The notes beneath the pieces were generated by a model, which saw only the letters and a list, made by a program, of their open reading frames with translations, did no database searches and was not told the DNA's origin. DNA of 64,000 nt from Mycolicibacterium peregrinum (lineage in GTDB: Bacteria; Actinomycetota; Actinomycetes; Mycobacteriales; Mycobacteriaceae): positions 62,001 to 126,000 of the forward strand of contig NZ_LZSO01000049.1 of the NCBI RefSeq assembly GCF_001665785.1, read 5' to 3'. A program made the position numbers and the translations under genes. The stretch's first letter is position 1. Every line of letters starts with the position of its first letter. This document shows, one piece after another, positions 16,884-25,722 of the stretch.

Positions 16884-17996
16884 ATGACGGCGGCGCTCGC
16901 CGGCCGCTACGAGCTACGTGGCGTGCTCGGCCGAGGCGGCATGGCCGAGGTGCGCGATGGCTGGGACACCCGGCTGTCGCGCCCGGTCGCGATCAAACTG
17001 CTCTATCCGGCCCTGGCCTCCGACGAAGCGACGCGTCGGCGGTTCGAGGACGAAGCACGCTCCGCCGCCGCGCTCAACCACCCCAATATCGTCGCGGTCC
17101 ACGACAGCGGTGACGACCACGGGACGCCGTACATCGTGATGGAAAGGCTGCCCGGGCCCACCCTGGCCGAGGAGATCGCGGCCGGACCGCTGTCCGCCGA
17201 CCGCGTGCGCTGGGTGCTGACCGACCTGCTGGGTGCGCTGACTGCCGCCCACGGCGCGGGCATCCTGCACCGCGACATCAAACCCGGCAACGTCCTGATC
17301 ACCAGCTCGGGCACTGCCAAGCTGGCCGACTTCGGCATCGCGAAGACGGCCGGAACTGCCCACACGCACGTCGGAACCGTGTTCGGCACGCCGGATTACC
17401 TTAGTGCACAACGGATTACGGGCCACCCAGCGACGGTGTCGGATGATCTGTACGCCGTCGGTGTCCTCGGCTACGAGGCGCTGACCGGACGGCGGCCTTT
17501 CACTCGGGACCACCCGATCGCCACCATGCGCGCAGTCGTCGACGAAGCCCCGATGCCGATCGGCATGCTGCGCCCCGACGTCGACCCCGCTCTGGTCCAC
17601 GTGCTGGAGCGCGCGATGGCGCGGGACCCGGCCTACCGTTTCGCCGACGCCGCCGAGATGCGGGCGGCATTGCGCGCCGCCCCGACGGCGCCTCCGGCGA
17701 CCCTGATGCTGCCCGCCCCGCTGCCGGCCCGGCGGTCGCGCGCTCGGATCGTGCTCGCCGGACTGGCCGTGGCGGCGGTCGGCATCCTCGGCACCATCCT
17801 GTTGATCGCCGATCCACCGCCGCAGCGCGCACCGGCCGTGACACCGGTGACCACCACTGTCGAGCCGACCGTGCCTGCCGCGACGAGCATTCCGACCGTC
17901 ACGCCGACGCTGCCCGAGGATGAAGGGGAGTGGGGCAACTGGAACGGGAACGGGAACGGCAAGGGCCACGGCAAGAAGGGCCATCCGCATGAGTGA
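16884..17996 (+). CDS. Membrane Ser/Thr protein kinase (Pkn family)
   Basis: 370 residues. The kinase domain is residues ~8-265: Gly-rich loop LGRGGMAEV, catalytic Lys in PVAIKLLYP, HRDIKPGNVLI loop, DFG in KLADFGIAKTAG, and activation segment THVGTVFGTPDYLSAQR. A single membrane helix (residues ~291-313) follows, then a short extracellular Pro/Thr segment and a Gly/Asn/Lys/His tail (GNGKGHGKKGHPHE). No PASTA or other sensor domain is present. All catalytic residues are intact. The His-rich tail could bind metal. It does not match any of PknA/B/D/G by domain layout. Confidence 0.94.
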   Translation: MTAALAGRYELRGVLGRGGMAEVRDGWDTRLSRPVAIKLLYPALASDEATRRRFEDEARSAAALNHPNIVAVHDSGDDHGTPYIVMERLPGPTLAEEIAAGPLSADRVRWVLTDLLGALTAAHGAGILHRDIKPGNVLITSSGTAKLADFGIAKTAGTAHTHVGTVFGTPDYLSAQRITGHPATVSDDLYAVGVLGYEALTGRRPFTRDHPIATMRAVVDEAPMPIGMLRPDVDPALVHVLERAMARDPAYRFADAAEMRAALRAAPTAPPATLMLPAPLPARRSRARIVLAGLAVAAVGILGTILLIADPPPQRAPAVTPVTTTVEPTVPAATSIPTVTPTLPEDEGEWGNWNGNGNGKGHGKKGHPHE

Positions 17997-18077
17997 CGGC
18001 GCCTGACGCGTTTGGGGATAGGCCCGAGTTGGGAATAGACCCCGGGGCCGCAACGTTTTCCATTACATAGGAATTCT

Positions 18078-18356
18078 ATGTGTTCAATGGATTGGTTCGA
18101 TATGAATAAGTTCGGCATCAAATTGTCAACCGCGGTTGGTGGATGCGCTGTTGTCGCGCTGAGTGTGTTCGGGGTCGTCGGAGGCCTGCAGAGTCATCCC
18201 GTTTCGCTTCTCGGGTCCGAGCCGGCATCTCCGATGCAGACCGGGGTGACCATCACGCCATCCAACCCGGCGCACGCACCCGAGATCCCGATGGCCACTC
18301 CTGGAATCAAGGGACCTGCTCCATTGCCGCTGGAAGAACAAGGGCTACCCGGATAG
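18078..18356 (+). CDS. Small exported protein
   Basis: 92 residues from ATG 18078, which has AGGA 6-8 nt upstream; ATG 18102 is an alternative giving 84 residues. A signal peptide is clear (KLSTAVGGCAVVALSVFGVVGG). The mature part is Pro/Thr-rich and ends PATPGIK-like, a pattern of small secreted mycobacterial proteins. No function is known. A strong terminator hairpin follows the stop. Confidence 0.65.
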   Translation: MCSMDWFDMNKFGIKLSTAVGGCAVVALSVFGVVGGLQSHPVSLLGSEPASPMQTGVTITPSNPAHAPEIPMATPGIKGPAPLPLEEQGLPG

Positions 18357-18379
18357 GCAAGCTGTCGACCGGAAAGACA

Positions 18380-18413
18380 AAGGCCCAGACCGGATCTCTC
18401 TGGTCTGGGCCTT
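18380..18413. terminator. Terminator hairpin, small exported protein / tRNA-Pro
   Basis: AAGGCCCAGACC (18380-18391) and GGTCTGGGCCTT (18402-18413) form a perfect 12-bp stem with a 10-nt loop. On the minus strand the stem is followed by TGTCTTTCC, so it best serves the tRNA-Pro transcript. It also lies 23 nt after the exported-protein stop on the plus strand. Confidence 0.85.
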
Positions 18414-18424
18414 GATCACACGAG

Positions 18425-18498
<74 letters not shown>

Positions 18499-18642
18499 TG
18501 TGAAGCTCCGACAGCGTATCGCACCGGGTACCTCGAAAGCCAAACGGTTACCGGCGGCGCACGTCACTCCTGGTCACGGGAAGCAATGAGGGTGTCGGTG
18601 GTGTTCTACCCACTGACGACATCCGAATCGACTGGAGTACTC

Positions 18643-18819
18643 ATGACCGTCCTGGGCGCCACCATCTACCTGGGGTTCTTCGCGATGGCAGCGTTTTGGC
18701 TGTTTCTGACGGCCGAGACGGATCAGGACCAGTTGCCCGAGCGCTCGAACTCCGACAGCACCTCCGCTGATTCCGACAGGTCAAGCCCCTGGGCGCTGAG
18801 CCAGTCGGCATCGAAGTAG
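18643..18819 (+). CDS. Possible small single-helix membrane protein
   Basis: A 58-residue ORF starting at ATG 18643 with a GGAG sequence 6 nt upstream. It has one membrane helix, VLGATIYLGFFAMAAFWLFL, followed by an acidic, Ser-rich tail. The last 97 nt lie antisense to the 3' end of the cysteine synthase-like gene, so the tail may be fortuitous. I list it because of the good ribosome site and helix, with low confidence. Confidence 0.35.
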   Translation: MTVLGATIYLGFFAMAAFWLFLTAETDQDQLPERSNSDSTSADSDRSSPWALSQSASK

Positions 18820-19829
18820 GTGTCCGCGTAGCGGTCACCGCTGTCGGCCAGCAGGGTCACCACCGACCCGCTGCGGCCGTGCGCGATCATCTCGGCCAGG
18901 AGCTGGAACGCGCCCCACAGGTTGGTTCCGGTCGACGGGCCGACGCGGCGGCCCAGGACCCGGCTGGCGTGATGCGCCGCGGCCACCGATCCGCAATCGG
19001 GGACGGTGATCATCCGATCGACCACACCGGGCAGGAATGACGGCTCCACCCGCGGCCTGCCGATGCCCTCGATGCGTGACGATGCGCCCGTGACGACGTC
19101 ATCGCGGCCCTGCGCGTAGCCGGGGAAGAACGCCGAGTTCTCCGGGTCGACGACACACAACTGCGTGGCATGCCTGCGGTAGCGGATATAGCGGCCGATG
19201 GTCGCACTGGTGCCACCGGTGCCGGCCCCCGCCACGATCCACTCCGGAACCGGGTGCGGTTCCAGACGCATCTGCTCGTAGATCGACTCGGCGATGTTGT
19301 TGTTGCCACGCCAGTCGGTGGCCCGTTCGGCGTTGGTGAACTGGTCCAGGTAGTGCCCGCCGGTCTCCTCGGCCAACCGCTGCGCCTCGGCATACACCTG
19401 CGACGACTCCGCGACGAAATGGCAACGGCCGCCTTGGGCTTCGATGAGCGCGATCTTGGAGCCACTGGTCGAGGCGGGTACCACCGCGATGAACGGCAAC
19501 CCCAGCAGTGCGGCGAAGTAGGCCTCGGACACCGCCGTCGATCCCGAGGACGCCTCGATGATCGTGGTGCCCTCACCGATCCAGCCGTTGCACAACCCGT
19601 ACAGGAACAGAGACCGGGCCAGCCGGTGCTTGAGGCTGCCGGTGATGTGGGTGGACTCGTCCTTGAGATACAACTGCACGTCGACGTCACCGCTCCAGGT
19701 CGCAGGCAGCGGATAGCGCAACAGATGGGTGTCGGCGCTGCGCTTGGAATCGGCCTCGATCAGCCGCACCGCATTGTCGACCCACCGGCGTGGCCGGGGA
19801 CGCGACGCGGTGCAGCCCGGTTGGCTCAC
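18723..19829 (-). CDS. cds1: PLP-dependent cysteine synthase / cysteine desulfhydrase Cds1-like
   Basis: 368 residues from GTG 19829, which overlaps the metallophosphoesterase stop by 4 nt. It is a fold type II PLP enzyme: the PLP lysine lies in THITGSLKHRLARSL, Ser/Thr-rich loop EASSGSTAVSEAYFAALLGL, and phosphate-binding glycine loop VAGAGTGGTSATIGRYIRYR. The family includes M. tuberculosis Rv3684 (Cds1), which releases H2S, pyruvate and ammonia from cysteine. The same operon order with the phosphoesterase and ponA2 is kept. Confidence 0.9.
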   Translation of the reverse strand: MSQPGCTASRPRPRRWVDNAVRLIEADSKRSADTHLLRYPLPATWSGDVDVQLYLKDESTHITGSLKHRLARSLFLYGLCNGWIGEGTTIIEASSGSTAVSEAYFAALLGLPFIAVVPASTSGSKIALIEAQGGRCHFVAESSQVYAEAQRLAEETGGHYLDQFTNAERATDWRGNNNIAESIYEQMRLEPHPVPEWIVAGAGTGGTSATIGRYIRYRRHATQLCVVDPENSAFFPGYAQGRDDVVTGASSRIEGIGRPRVEPSFLPGVVDRMITVPDCGSVAAAHHASRVLGRRVGPSTGTNLWGAFQLLAEMIAHGRSGSVVTLLADSGDRYADTYFDADWLSAQGLDLSESAEVLSEFERSGNWS

Positions 19830-20770
19830 CGGGCCGAGACGGCCGGGCTGGATTGCCCGGCCCTGATCCCGACATGGCCGCCGCCGGTCGGCGCTGCGAC
19901 GAGCGTCAGCAGGGTGGCCTCGGGGCGGCAGCAGAACCGCGCCGGCGCGAAGGGCGACGTGCCGATACCCGCGGACACGTGCAGCTGCATGTGGGAACCC
20001 CACTTCGAGGCGCCCTTGGCCCGCGACCGGTCCAACTCGCAGTTGGTCACAATGGCCCCGTAGAACGGCAGGCACAGCTGCCCGCCGTGGGTGTGCCCCG
20101 CCAGCACCAGTTGATAGCCGTCGGCGGCGAAGCGGTCCAACACCCGCGGCTCGGGGGAGTGCGTGAGCCCCAAAGTCAGGTTCGCCGCGCCGTTGGCCCG
20201 GCCGGCGATGGTGTCGTAGCGGTCGCGCTTGAGGTGCGGATCGTCGACGCCGGCCACCGCGATGTGCTGGCCGGCCACCTCGACGTCCCGTCGGATGTGG
20301 GTCATGTCGAGCCAGCCACGCTCGGTGAACGCTGCCCGCAGGTCCTGCCACGGCAACGGTTCACCGTGCGTCCGATGGTCCGGGTTGGTGAGGTAGTTCA
20401 GCGGGTTCTTCAGGCGCGGCGCGAAATAGTCGTTGCTGCCGAACACGAACAGGCCGGGCGCCGACAGCAGATCGCTCAGCGACTGCACGACGGCGGGCAC
20501 GGCCTTGGGATGGGCAAGGTTGTCGCCCGTGTTGACCACCAGATCGGGCTCGAGGCGGGCCAGATCACGCAGCCAGGCCTGCTTACGGCGCTGGTTGGGG
20601 CGCATGTGGAGATCGGACAGGTGCAGCACCCGAAGGGGTGACGAACCAGGGGCCAGTACCGGCATGGTCGCTTCCCGCAGCACGAACGCATTGCGCTCGA
20701 TGAGGGTCGCGTAGCCGATCCCGGCAACCAGCGAACCGGCGGTGACGGCAGCTGCCTTCTTTACTGACAT
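19826..20770 (-). CDS. Membrane-anchored metallophosphoesterase
   Basis: 314 residues. An N-terminal hydrophobic stretch (AAAVTAGSLVAGIGYATLI) precedes a calcineurin-like domain with all metal motifs: D-x-H in LHLSDLHMR, GD-N in VVNTGDN, GSND in FVFGSNDYF, and GHTHGGQ in VLAGHTHGGQLCLPFYGAIV. It belongs to the YkuE/LpxH-like phosphodiesterase group and corresponds to Rv3683. It lies 27 nt downstream of ponA2 and overlaps cds1 by 4 nt. Confidence 0.93.
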   Translation of the reverse strand: MSVKKAAAVTAGSLVAGIGYATLIERNAFVLREATMPVLAPGSSPLRVLHLSDLHMRPNQRRKQAWLRDLARLEPDLVVNTGDNLAHPKAVPAVVQSLSDLLSAPGLFVFGSNDYFAPRLKNPLNYLTNPDHRTHGEPLPWQDLRAAFTERGWLDMTHIRRDVEVAGQHIAVAGVDDPHLKRDRYDTIAGRANGAANLTLGLTHSPEPRVLDRFAADGYQLVLAGHTHGGQLCLPFYGAIVTNCELDRSRAKGASKWGSHMQLHVSAGIGTSPFAPARFCCRPEATLLTLVAAPTGGGHVGIRAGQSSPAVSAR

Positions 20771-20797
20771 GCAGGCAAGCCTACTGCGAACCGATGG

Positions 20798-23248
20798 TCA
20801 CGGGGGCGGTGGAGGGCCGAGCACCGGAACGGTGATCGGAGGCAATCCCGGGATCTCGACGACCGTCTGGCCGATCTCGGGCGGCGGGCCGCCCGGCAGC
20901 GGGAAGGGGAACTCGGGCGGCGGCGGGGCCGGCGGGATCCCGTTACTGACCTGGATCGTGATGATGGATCCCGGAATCGTCTGGCCGCTGGGCGCGGTGC
21001 CGACCACGGTGCCGGCGCGCGAGCTGCTGTTCACCGAGGCGGAGCCATCGGCCACCTGGAATCCGGATTCCTTGAGCCGCTGGCGCGCGGCCGTCTCATC
21101 CAGTCCGGTCACGGTCGGGACCACCGAGCCGGGGCCGCCGTCGACGTAGCGCGGATCTGTCGGCGGCAGCGCGACCGGGCCGAAGTTGTTGGCGATCGGC
21201 TTCAGCGCCGTGAACCAGGTACGGGCCGGTTCGTTACCGCCGAACAGATTGCCGTCGCCGCACTGGCGGAGCGGGAACGAGCACAGCTCGCCCGGGCTGG
21301 TGGAATCGTCGTAGATGTAGTTGGCCGCGGCGTACTGATTGGTGAAGCCCAAGAAGCCCGACGACCGGTGCGCCTCGGTGGTGCCGGTCTTGCCCGACAT
21401 CGGCAGGTCCCAGCCGACCGAACCGGCCGACCCGGCGGCGGTGCCGCCGGCCTGGTCGTCCTTGCTCATCGCGTTGGCCAAGGTGTTGGCCAGCCCCTCG
21501 GGCACCGCCTGATCGCAGGTCTCGGTGGTCACCGACACCTCCTGACCGTGGCGATCGAGCACCTGGCCGATCGGATTGGGCGGGCACCAGGTGCCGCCGG
21601 AGGCCAGCGTGGCCGCGACATTCGACAACTCGAGCGCGTTGACCTCGATGGGCCCCAGGGTGAAAGAGCCGATGTTCTGGCGCTTGACGAAGTCGGCCAG
21701 GCTTTCGTTGCTGTCCGGGTCGTAGTCGCGCGCGGTGCCGGGCAACGCGTAGGACCGCAGCCCCAGCTTGACCGCCATGTCGACCGACCGTTGCACGCCG
21801 ATCTGCGAGATCAGCTTGGCGAACGCGGTGTTCGGTGAGGTTGCCAGCGCATCGGTGACGCTCATCGAACCCCGGTAGCCGCCGGCGTTCTTCACGCACC
21901 AGGTTTCCTTCGGGCATCCCGGGGTGTCACTGCTGCCCAGCCCCTTGGCCTGGAAGAAACCGGGCACCGCCAGTTGGGTGTTGATGCCCATCCCCATGTC
22001 CATGGCCGCGGCCGTGGTGAAGATCTTGAAGATCGATCCGGCGCCGTCGCCGACGAGCGAGAACGGCTGCGGCTGCATGGTCTCGCCGGCATCGGTGTTC
22101 AGGCCGTAGGTGCGGTTGCTGCCCATCGCCAGGACCGGGTGGGATTCCTTGCCCGGCTTGATCACGCTCATCACGCTGGCGATGCCGGGTGCGTCCGGGC
22201 GGGCGATGCTGTCGATCGCCGACTTCACCGAGCCCTGCACATCGGGGTCCAGCGTGGTCTTGATCAGGTAACCGCCCTTGGCCACCTGCTCCTTGGACAA
22301 TCCGGCGCGGGCCAGGTACTCGAGCGCGTAATCGCAGAAGAACGCCCGGTCACCGGCCGCGATGCAGCCACGGGGCAGTTCATTGGGCTGCGGCAGGATG
22401 CCCAACGGCTGCTGCTTGGCGGCCCGCAGCGCGTCGGCCTCCTGCGGGATGTTGTCGATCATGGTGTCCAGCACCAGGTTCCGTCGGGCCAGGGCGCCGT
22501 CGGGGTTGGTGTAGGGGTTCAGCGCACTGGTGGACTGCACCATGCCGGCCAGTAGGGCGGCCTGCTGCCAGTTCAGTTCGGAGGCGTTGATGCCGAAGTA
22601 GGTCTGCGCGGCGTCCTGAACACCGAACGCGCCGTTGCCGAACGAGACCAGGTTCAGATAGCGGGTCAGGATCTCGGGCTTGGTGAAGGTCTTGTCCAGC
22701 GTGAGGGCCATCCGGATCTCACGCAGTTTGCGGGCCGGCGTGGTCTCGATCGCGGCGCGGCGCTCGGCATCGGTCTGGGCGATCACCAGCAGTTGGTAGT
22801 TCTTGACGTACTGCTGCTCGATGGTCGAACCGCCACGGGTGTCGGAGTCGCCGCGCATGTATCCGGTCAGACCGGTCAGCGTGCCCTGCCAGTCCACGCC
22901 GTTGTGCTCGGCGAACCGCTTGTCCTCGATGGAGACCAGCGCGAGCTTCATGGTGTTGGCGATCTGATCGCTCGGCACCTCGAAGCGCCGCTGTGAATAC
23001 AGCCACGCGATGGTGTTGCCCTTGGCGTCAACCATGGTCGAGACCTGCGGAACCTCACCGTCGACGAGGGCGGCCGAGCCGTTGGCCACGACGTCGGAAG
23101 CCCGGTTCGACATCAGGCCGAATCCACCCACCAACGGGAACATGAAGGTGGCCGCCAGCACACTCGCGAGCAGGACACACCAGGCGAGTTTGATGATGGT
23201 GACCGCTTGGGGTGGCTGCGCGGGCGGTCGTGTCGGCGGCTCCGGCAT
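20798..23248 (-). CDS. ponA2: Class A penicillin-binding protein PonA2
   Basis: 816 residues from ATG 23248; upstream codons were dropped because the family starts with a short Pro-rich cytoplasmic tail and membrane helix (IIKLAWCVLLASVLAATFMF). Transglycosylase domain at ~110-290 with catalytic Glu in SIEDKRFAEHNGVDW. Transpeptidase domain with SIFK (S-x-x-K), SPN and KTGTTE motifs. One C-terminal PASTA domain (VPTVTGLDETAARQRLKESG) and a Pro-rich end. It polymerises and cross-links peptidoglycan in the envelope and, in mycobacteria, supports survival in non-replicating states. It corresponds to Rv3682. Confidence 0.97.
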   Translation of the reverse strand: MPEPPTRPPAQPPQAVTIIKLAWCVLLASVLAATFMFPLVGGFGLMSNRASDVVANGSAALVDGEVPQVSTMVDAKGNTIAWLYSQRRFEVPSDQIANTMKLALVSIEDKRFAEHNGVDWQGTLTGLTGYMRGDSDTRGGSTIEQQYVKNYQLLVIAQTDAERRAAIETTPARKLREIRMALTLDKTFTKPEILTRYLNLVSFGNGAFGVQDAAQTYFGINASELNWQQAALLAGMVQSTSALNPYTNPDGALARRNLVLDTMIDNIPQEADALRAAKQQPLGILPQPNELPRGCIAAGDRAFFCDYALEYLARAGLSKEQVAKGGYLIKTTLDPDVQGSVKSAIDSIARPDAPGIASVMSVIKPGKESHPVLAMGSNRTYGLNTDAGETMQPQPFSLVGDGAGSIFKIFTTAAAMDMGMGINTQLAVPGFFQAKGLGSSDTPGCPKETWCVKNAGGYRGSMSVTDALATSPNTAFAKLISQIGVQRSVDMAVKLGLRSYALPGTARDYDPDSNESLADFVKRQNIGSFTLGPIEVNALELSNVAATLASGGTWCPPNPIGQVLDRHGQEVSVTTETCDQAVPEGLANTLANAMSKDDQAGGTAAGSAGSVGWDLPMSGKTGTTEAHRSSGFLGFTNQYAAANYIYDDSTSPGELCSFPLRQCGDGNLFGGNEPARTWFTALKPIANNFGPVALPPTDPRYVDGGPGSVVPTVTGLDETAARQRLKESGFQVADGSASVNSSSRAGTVVGTAPSGQTIPGSIITIQVSNGIPPAPPPPEFPFPLPGGPPPEIGQTVVEIPGLPPITVPVLGPPPPP

Positions 23249-23544
23249 GGGTACAGAGTAGCCAGGTCGCCCAGCGGCGCTGCCTGTGAGCGGGCCCCGC
23301 GGACATGTCGCGCTTGCCTGCAGAAACGACTCGGTGCGCACCGACCCGGGTCAGACGGCACGGCCGTCCCAAAAAAGTGGGCGACAAACTGTTGCGTAAA
23401 TACCCTCTGACCACCTAGCTTGGACACACAGTGCGATCCAGGTAACACGGGCTGTCGCAATGTGGCGTAGATCGCAATAGCGTTCTACACCGGAAGGTTC
23501 AACGCCCGTCATCTGGGGAGATGACAGGAACGAAGGGATCGCTG

Positions 23545-23904
23545 GTGTCAGGTACAAGAACTGTCGCAGACAAGATGAACGCTTCCGCCCCCGCCACGAA
23601 TCTGGTCCATCGAGGCGAAGGTGAAGCCCGGATCGCCTGGGTCTCACAGGCGCGATGCCGTCAAGCCGATCCGGACGAGCTGTTCGTCCGCGGTGCCGCG
23701 CAACGAAAAGCCGCGGTGATCTGCCGCCACTGCCCGGTGATCCTCGAATGCGGTGCCGATGCACTCGACAACCGCGTGGAGTTCGGCGTCTGGGGTGGGA
23801 TGACCGAACGTCAGCGGCGTGCCCTGCTCAAGCAGCACCCCGAAGTCATTTCCTGGGCCGAGTTCTTCGCAGCCCAGCGCAAGCACCACCGCAGCGCGGT
23901 CTAG
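23545..23904 (+). CDS. whiB4: WhiB-family Fe-S regulator WhiB4
   Basis: 119 residues from GTG 23545 (AAGGGA lies 6 nt upstream; ATG 23521 would add 8 residues). The four cluster cysteines are C in QARCRQADPDELF, the CRHC pair and C in VILECGADAL. The G[VI]WGG turn follows as EFGVWGGMTERQRRALL. The C-terminal basic tail matches WhiB4. In M. tuberculosis WhiB4 is a redox-sensitive [4Fe-4S] DNA-binding regulator of antioxidant genes. It is divergent from ponA2 as in Rv3681c/Rv3682. Confidence 0.95.
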   Translation: MSGTRTVADKMNASAPATNLVHRGEGEARIAWVSQARCRQADPDELFVRGAAQRKAAVICRHCPVILECGADALDNRVEFGVWGGMTERQRRALLKQHPEVISWAEFFAAQRKHHRSAV

Positions 23905-23998
23905 CGCCGGTGTCCTCTCGCGGGCTGACCTGGCCCGCGCGCGCCAAAGTGCAGCCGACGGTAGTGTATTCGGTTGTGGCACATGGTAATCAGCGGCA

Positions 23999-25600
23999 GT
24001 GAGTGAGCCTGCCAGCGTTCTTCCGTTGTCGGCGATGGTTTCTGGCGCCGCCGGCATGTTGATGCCGCTACCGACGGCCGAACCCGCCGATGATCCGTTG
24101 TTGTACGACGTCGTCCTGCATGAGCCCGGCACCCCGGCGGACTACACCGGCAACATCGTATTGGTCAGCACCCGCGTCGAGGACCGCTTCGCGCTCGGGT
24201 CGTTGCTCGACGAGGTGGGAACCGCTGCAGCCGTTGTGCTTCCACCGGACGCGGCAACAGACGTATCGATGTTGCCCGTCCACTCCGCGAGGCTGTTCCG
24301 GCGTTCGCCGTGGGTGGGCTGGAGCGAACTGTTCCGGGTCCTGATCCGGCTGCTGGGTGCGGGCCGCATCGTCAACCCGGCCCCGCAGGTGGACAACCTG
24401 CAGGCCCTGGCCCGCTGGATCAGCAGCCAGACCGGCGCCCCGGTGACCATCGAGGATCTGGATTCTCGCGTGCTGGCCTATGCCGTCGTGGGGCCAGATG
24501 TCGACCCGATTCGGAACCAGACGATCCTGGGCGGTGCGGTACCCGCTTGGCGGGTCGAGCGGCTCATGTCCACCGGATTCTTGCCGGCGGTCTGGCGATC
24601 CGATGACGTGGTCGTGCGCAATGCCGAGGACGATGACCCGGCCCGCATGGTGGTGGCGATGAAATCCGGAACCGAAACGCTGGGCACCATCTGGGCGGCG
24701 CTGGACGACGCTACCGACCGCGAAGGACTACGACAGCTGTTGTTGCAGGTACGCCAGACCGCCGCGGCGATGATGTTGCGGGAGGTGCACCGCGACCAAT
24801 ACGAACGCCGCCTCCAGGAATCGGCCCTGGTGGACCTGCTCTCGCGTGGGGTGGACCCCGGAGTCCCGGCGGCCTTGCTCGGGCTGCAGCCAGACCACAG
24901 ACACGCTGTCCTGGCGCTGGGCGCCGACACGCCTGCGTCGCGCGCCCTGATGTTCCATGTCCAGGCGCTCCGCGCCGGCGCCCGCACGGCACGGGTCGGG
25001 AACGAGCTGCTCGTCGTGCTTCCGGTGCTGAACGACGAATTCGCCGAGGCGGATCTGGCCGACAGCCTGTCGAGGCACCTGACCCGGGTTTCGCCTGCCC
25101 ACGCCGGCCCGGTCGCGGTCGGCCCCGTCGTGGAGGCCATCGCCTACCTGCGCGACTCTGCCGTCGTCGCGCGTCAGGTCCTCGACGCTGCCGCACTCAG
25201 AGCCGCACAGCCGCCGCACGCCCGGCAGCCGGTACTCACGGCTGCCGACGTGCCCGACGCACTGGCCCTGGTGCGGGCGGCCGACCTGCTCGATCCGATG
25301 GCCGACGTGATGACCGAACCGCTGTCGGCCCTGCGCCGGCACGACACCGACCATGGCACCGCATTCATCGACACCGTCGCCGCGGTGCTCGACCATCCCG
25401 GCAATCTGACCGGAGCCGCCCGCGAATTGGGCATCCACGCCAACTCACTGCGGTACCGGCTGGACCGGATCCGCATGGTGTCCGACATCGATCTGCAGTC
25501 ACCGGCAGCCAGGCTCCGCGCGGCCCTGGGTCTGCTGGTGTGGGAGCGTCGCGCGGGCCGCCTTCCCGTCGACATCGACAAGAATCCGGGATCCGGTTAG
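23999..25600 (+). CDS. PucR-family (CdaR-like) transcriptional regulator
   Basis: 533 residues from GTG 23999. The N-terminal ~110 residues resemble a PucR purine-catabolism domain (variable sensor), followed by a GAF/GGDEF-like middle part. The C-terminal HTH_30 domain reads HPGNLTGAARELGIHANSLR then YRLDRIRMVSDIDLQSPAAR, the PucR/CdaR signature. It is the first gene of the accessory cassette and probably controls the decarboxylase-permease-hydrolase genes 122 nt downstream. Ligand unknown, though PucR-type regulators often sense the substrate of the adjacent pathway. Confidence 0.9.
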   Translation: MSEPASVLPLSAMVSGAAGMLMPLPTAEPADDPLLYDVVLHEPGTPADYTGNIVLVSTRVEDRFALGSLLDEVGTAAAVVLPPDAATDVSMLPVHSARLFRRSPWVGWSELFRVLIRLLGAGRIVNPAPQVDNLQALARWISSQTGAPVTIEDLDSRVLAYAVVGPDVDPIRNQTILGGAVPAWRVERLMSTGFLPAVWRSDDVVVRNAEDDDPARMVVAMKSGTETLGTIWAALDDATDREGLRQLLLQVRQTAAAMMLREVHRDQYERRLQESALVDLLSRGVDPGVPAALLGLQPDHRHAVLALGADTPASRALMFHVQALRAGARTARVGNELLVVLPVLNDEFAEADLADSLSRHLTRVSPAHAGPVAVGPVVEAIAYLRDSAVVARQVLDAAALRAAQPPHARQPVLTAADVPDALALVRAADLLDPMADVMTEPLSALRRHDTDHGTAFIDTVAAVLDHPGNLTGAARELGIHANSLRYRLDRIRMVSDIDLQSPAARLRAALGLLVWERRAGRLPVDIDKNPGSG

Positions 25601-25710
25601 TGCATTTCGGAGAAACCGCCACCCGCATCACGGCACTTCCTCTGAATCCGACGAAGATCCGCGCTAAATTCCTCAGCTCGTATGGCTCTCACCACCAACC
25701 GCTGCGTTCA

Positions 25711-25716
25711 TAGGGT
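25711..25716 (+). promoter_or_regulatory. Predicted leaderless promoter of the decarboxylase
   Basis: TAGGGT fits the mycobacterial -10 consensus TANNNT. Its last T lies 7 nt before the GTG at 25723, so transcription would start exactly at the start codon. This is the normal geometry for a leaderless mycobacterial mRNA. No clear -35 box is visible, which suggests that an activator, perhaps the PucR protein, is needed. Confidence 0.5.
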
Positions 25717-25722
25717 TTATCT

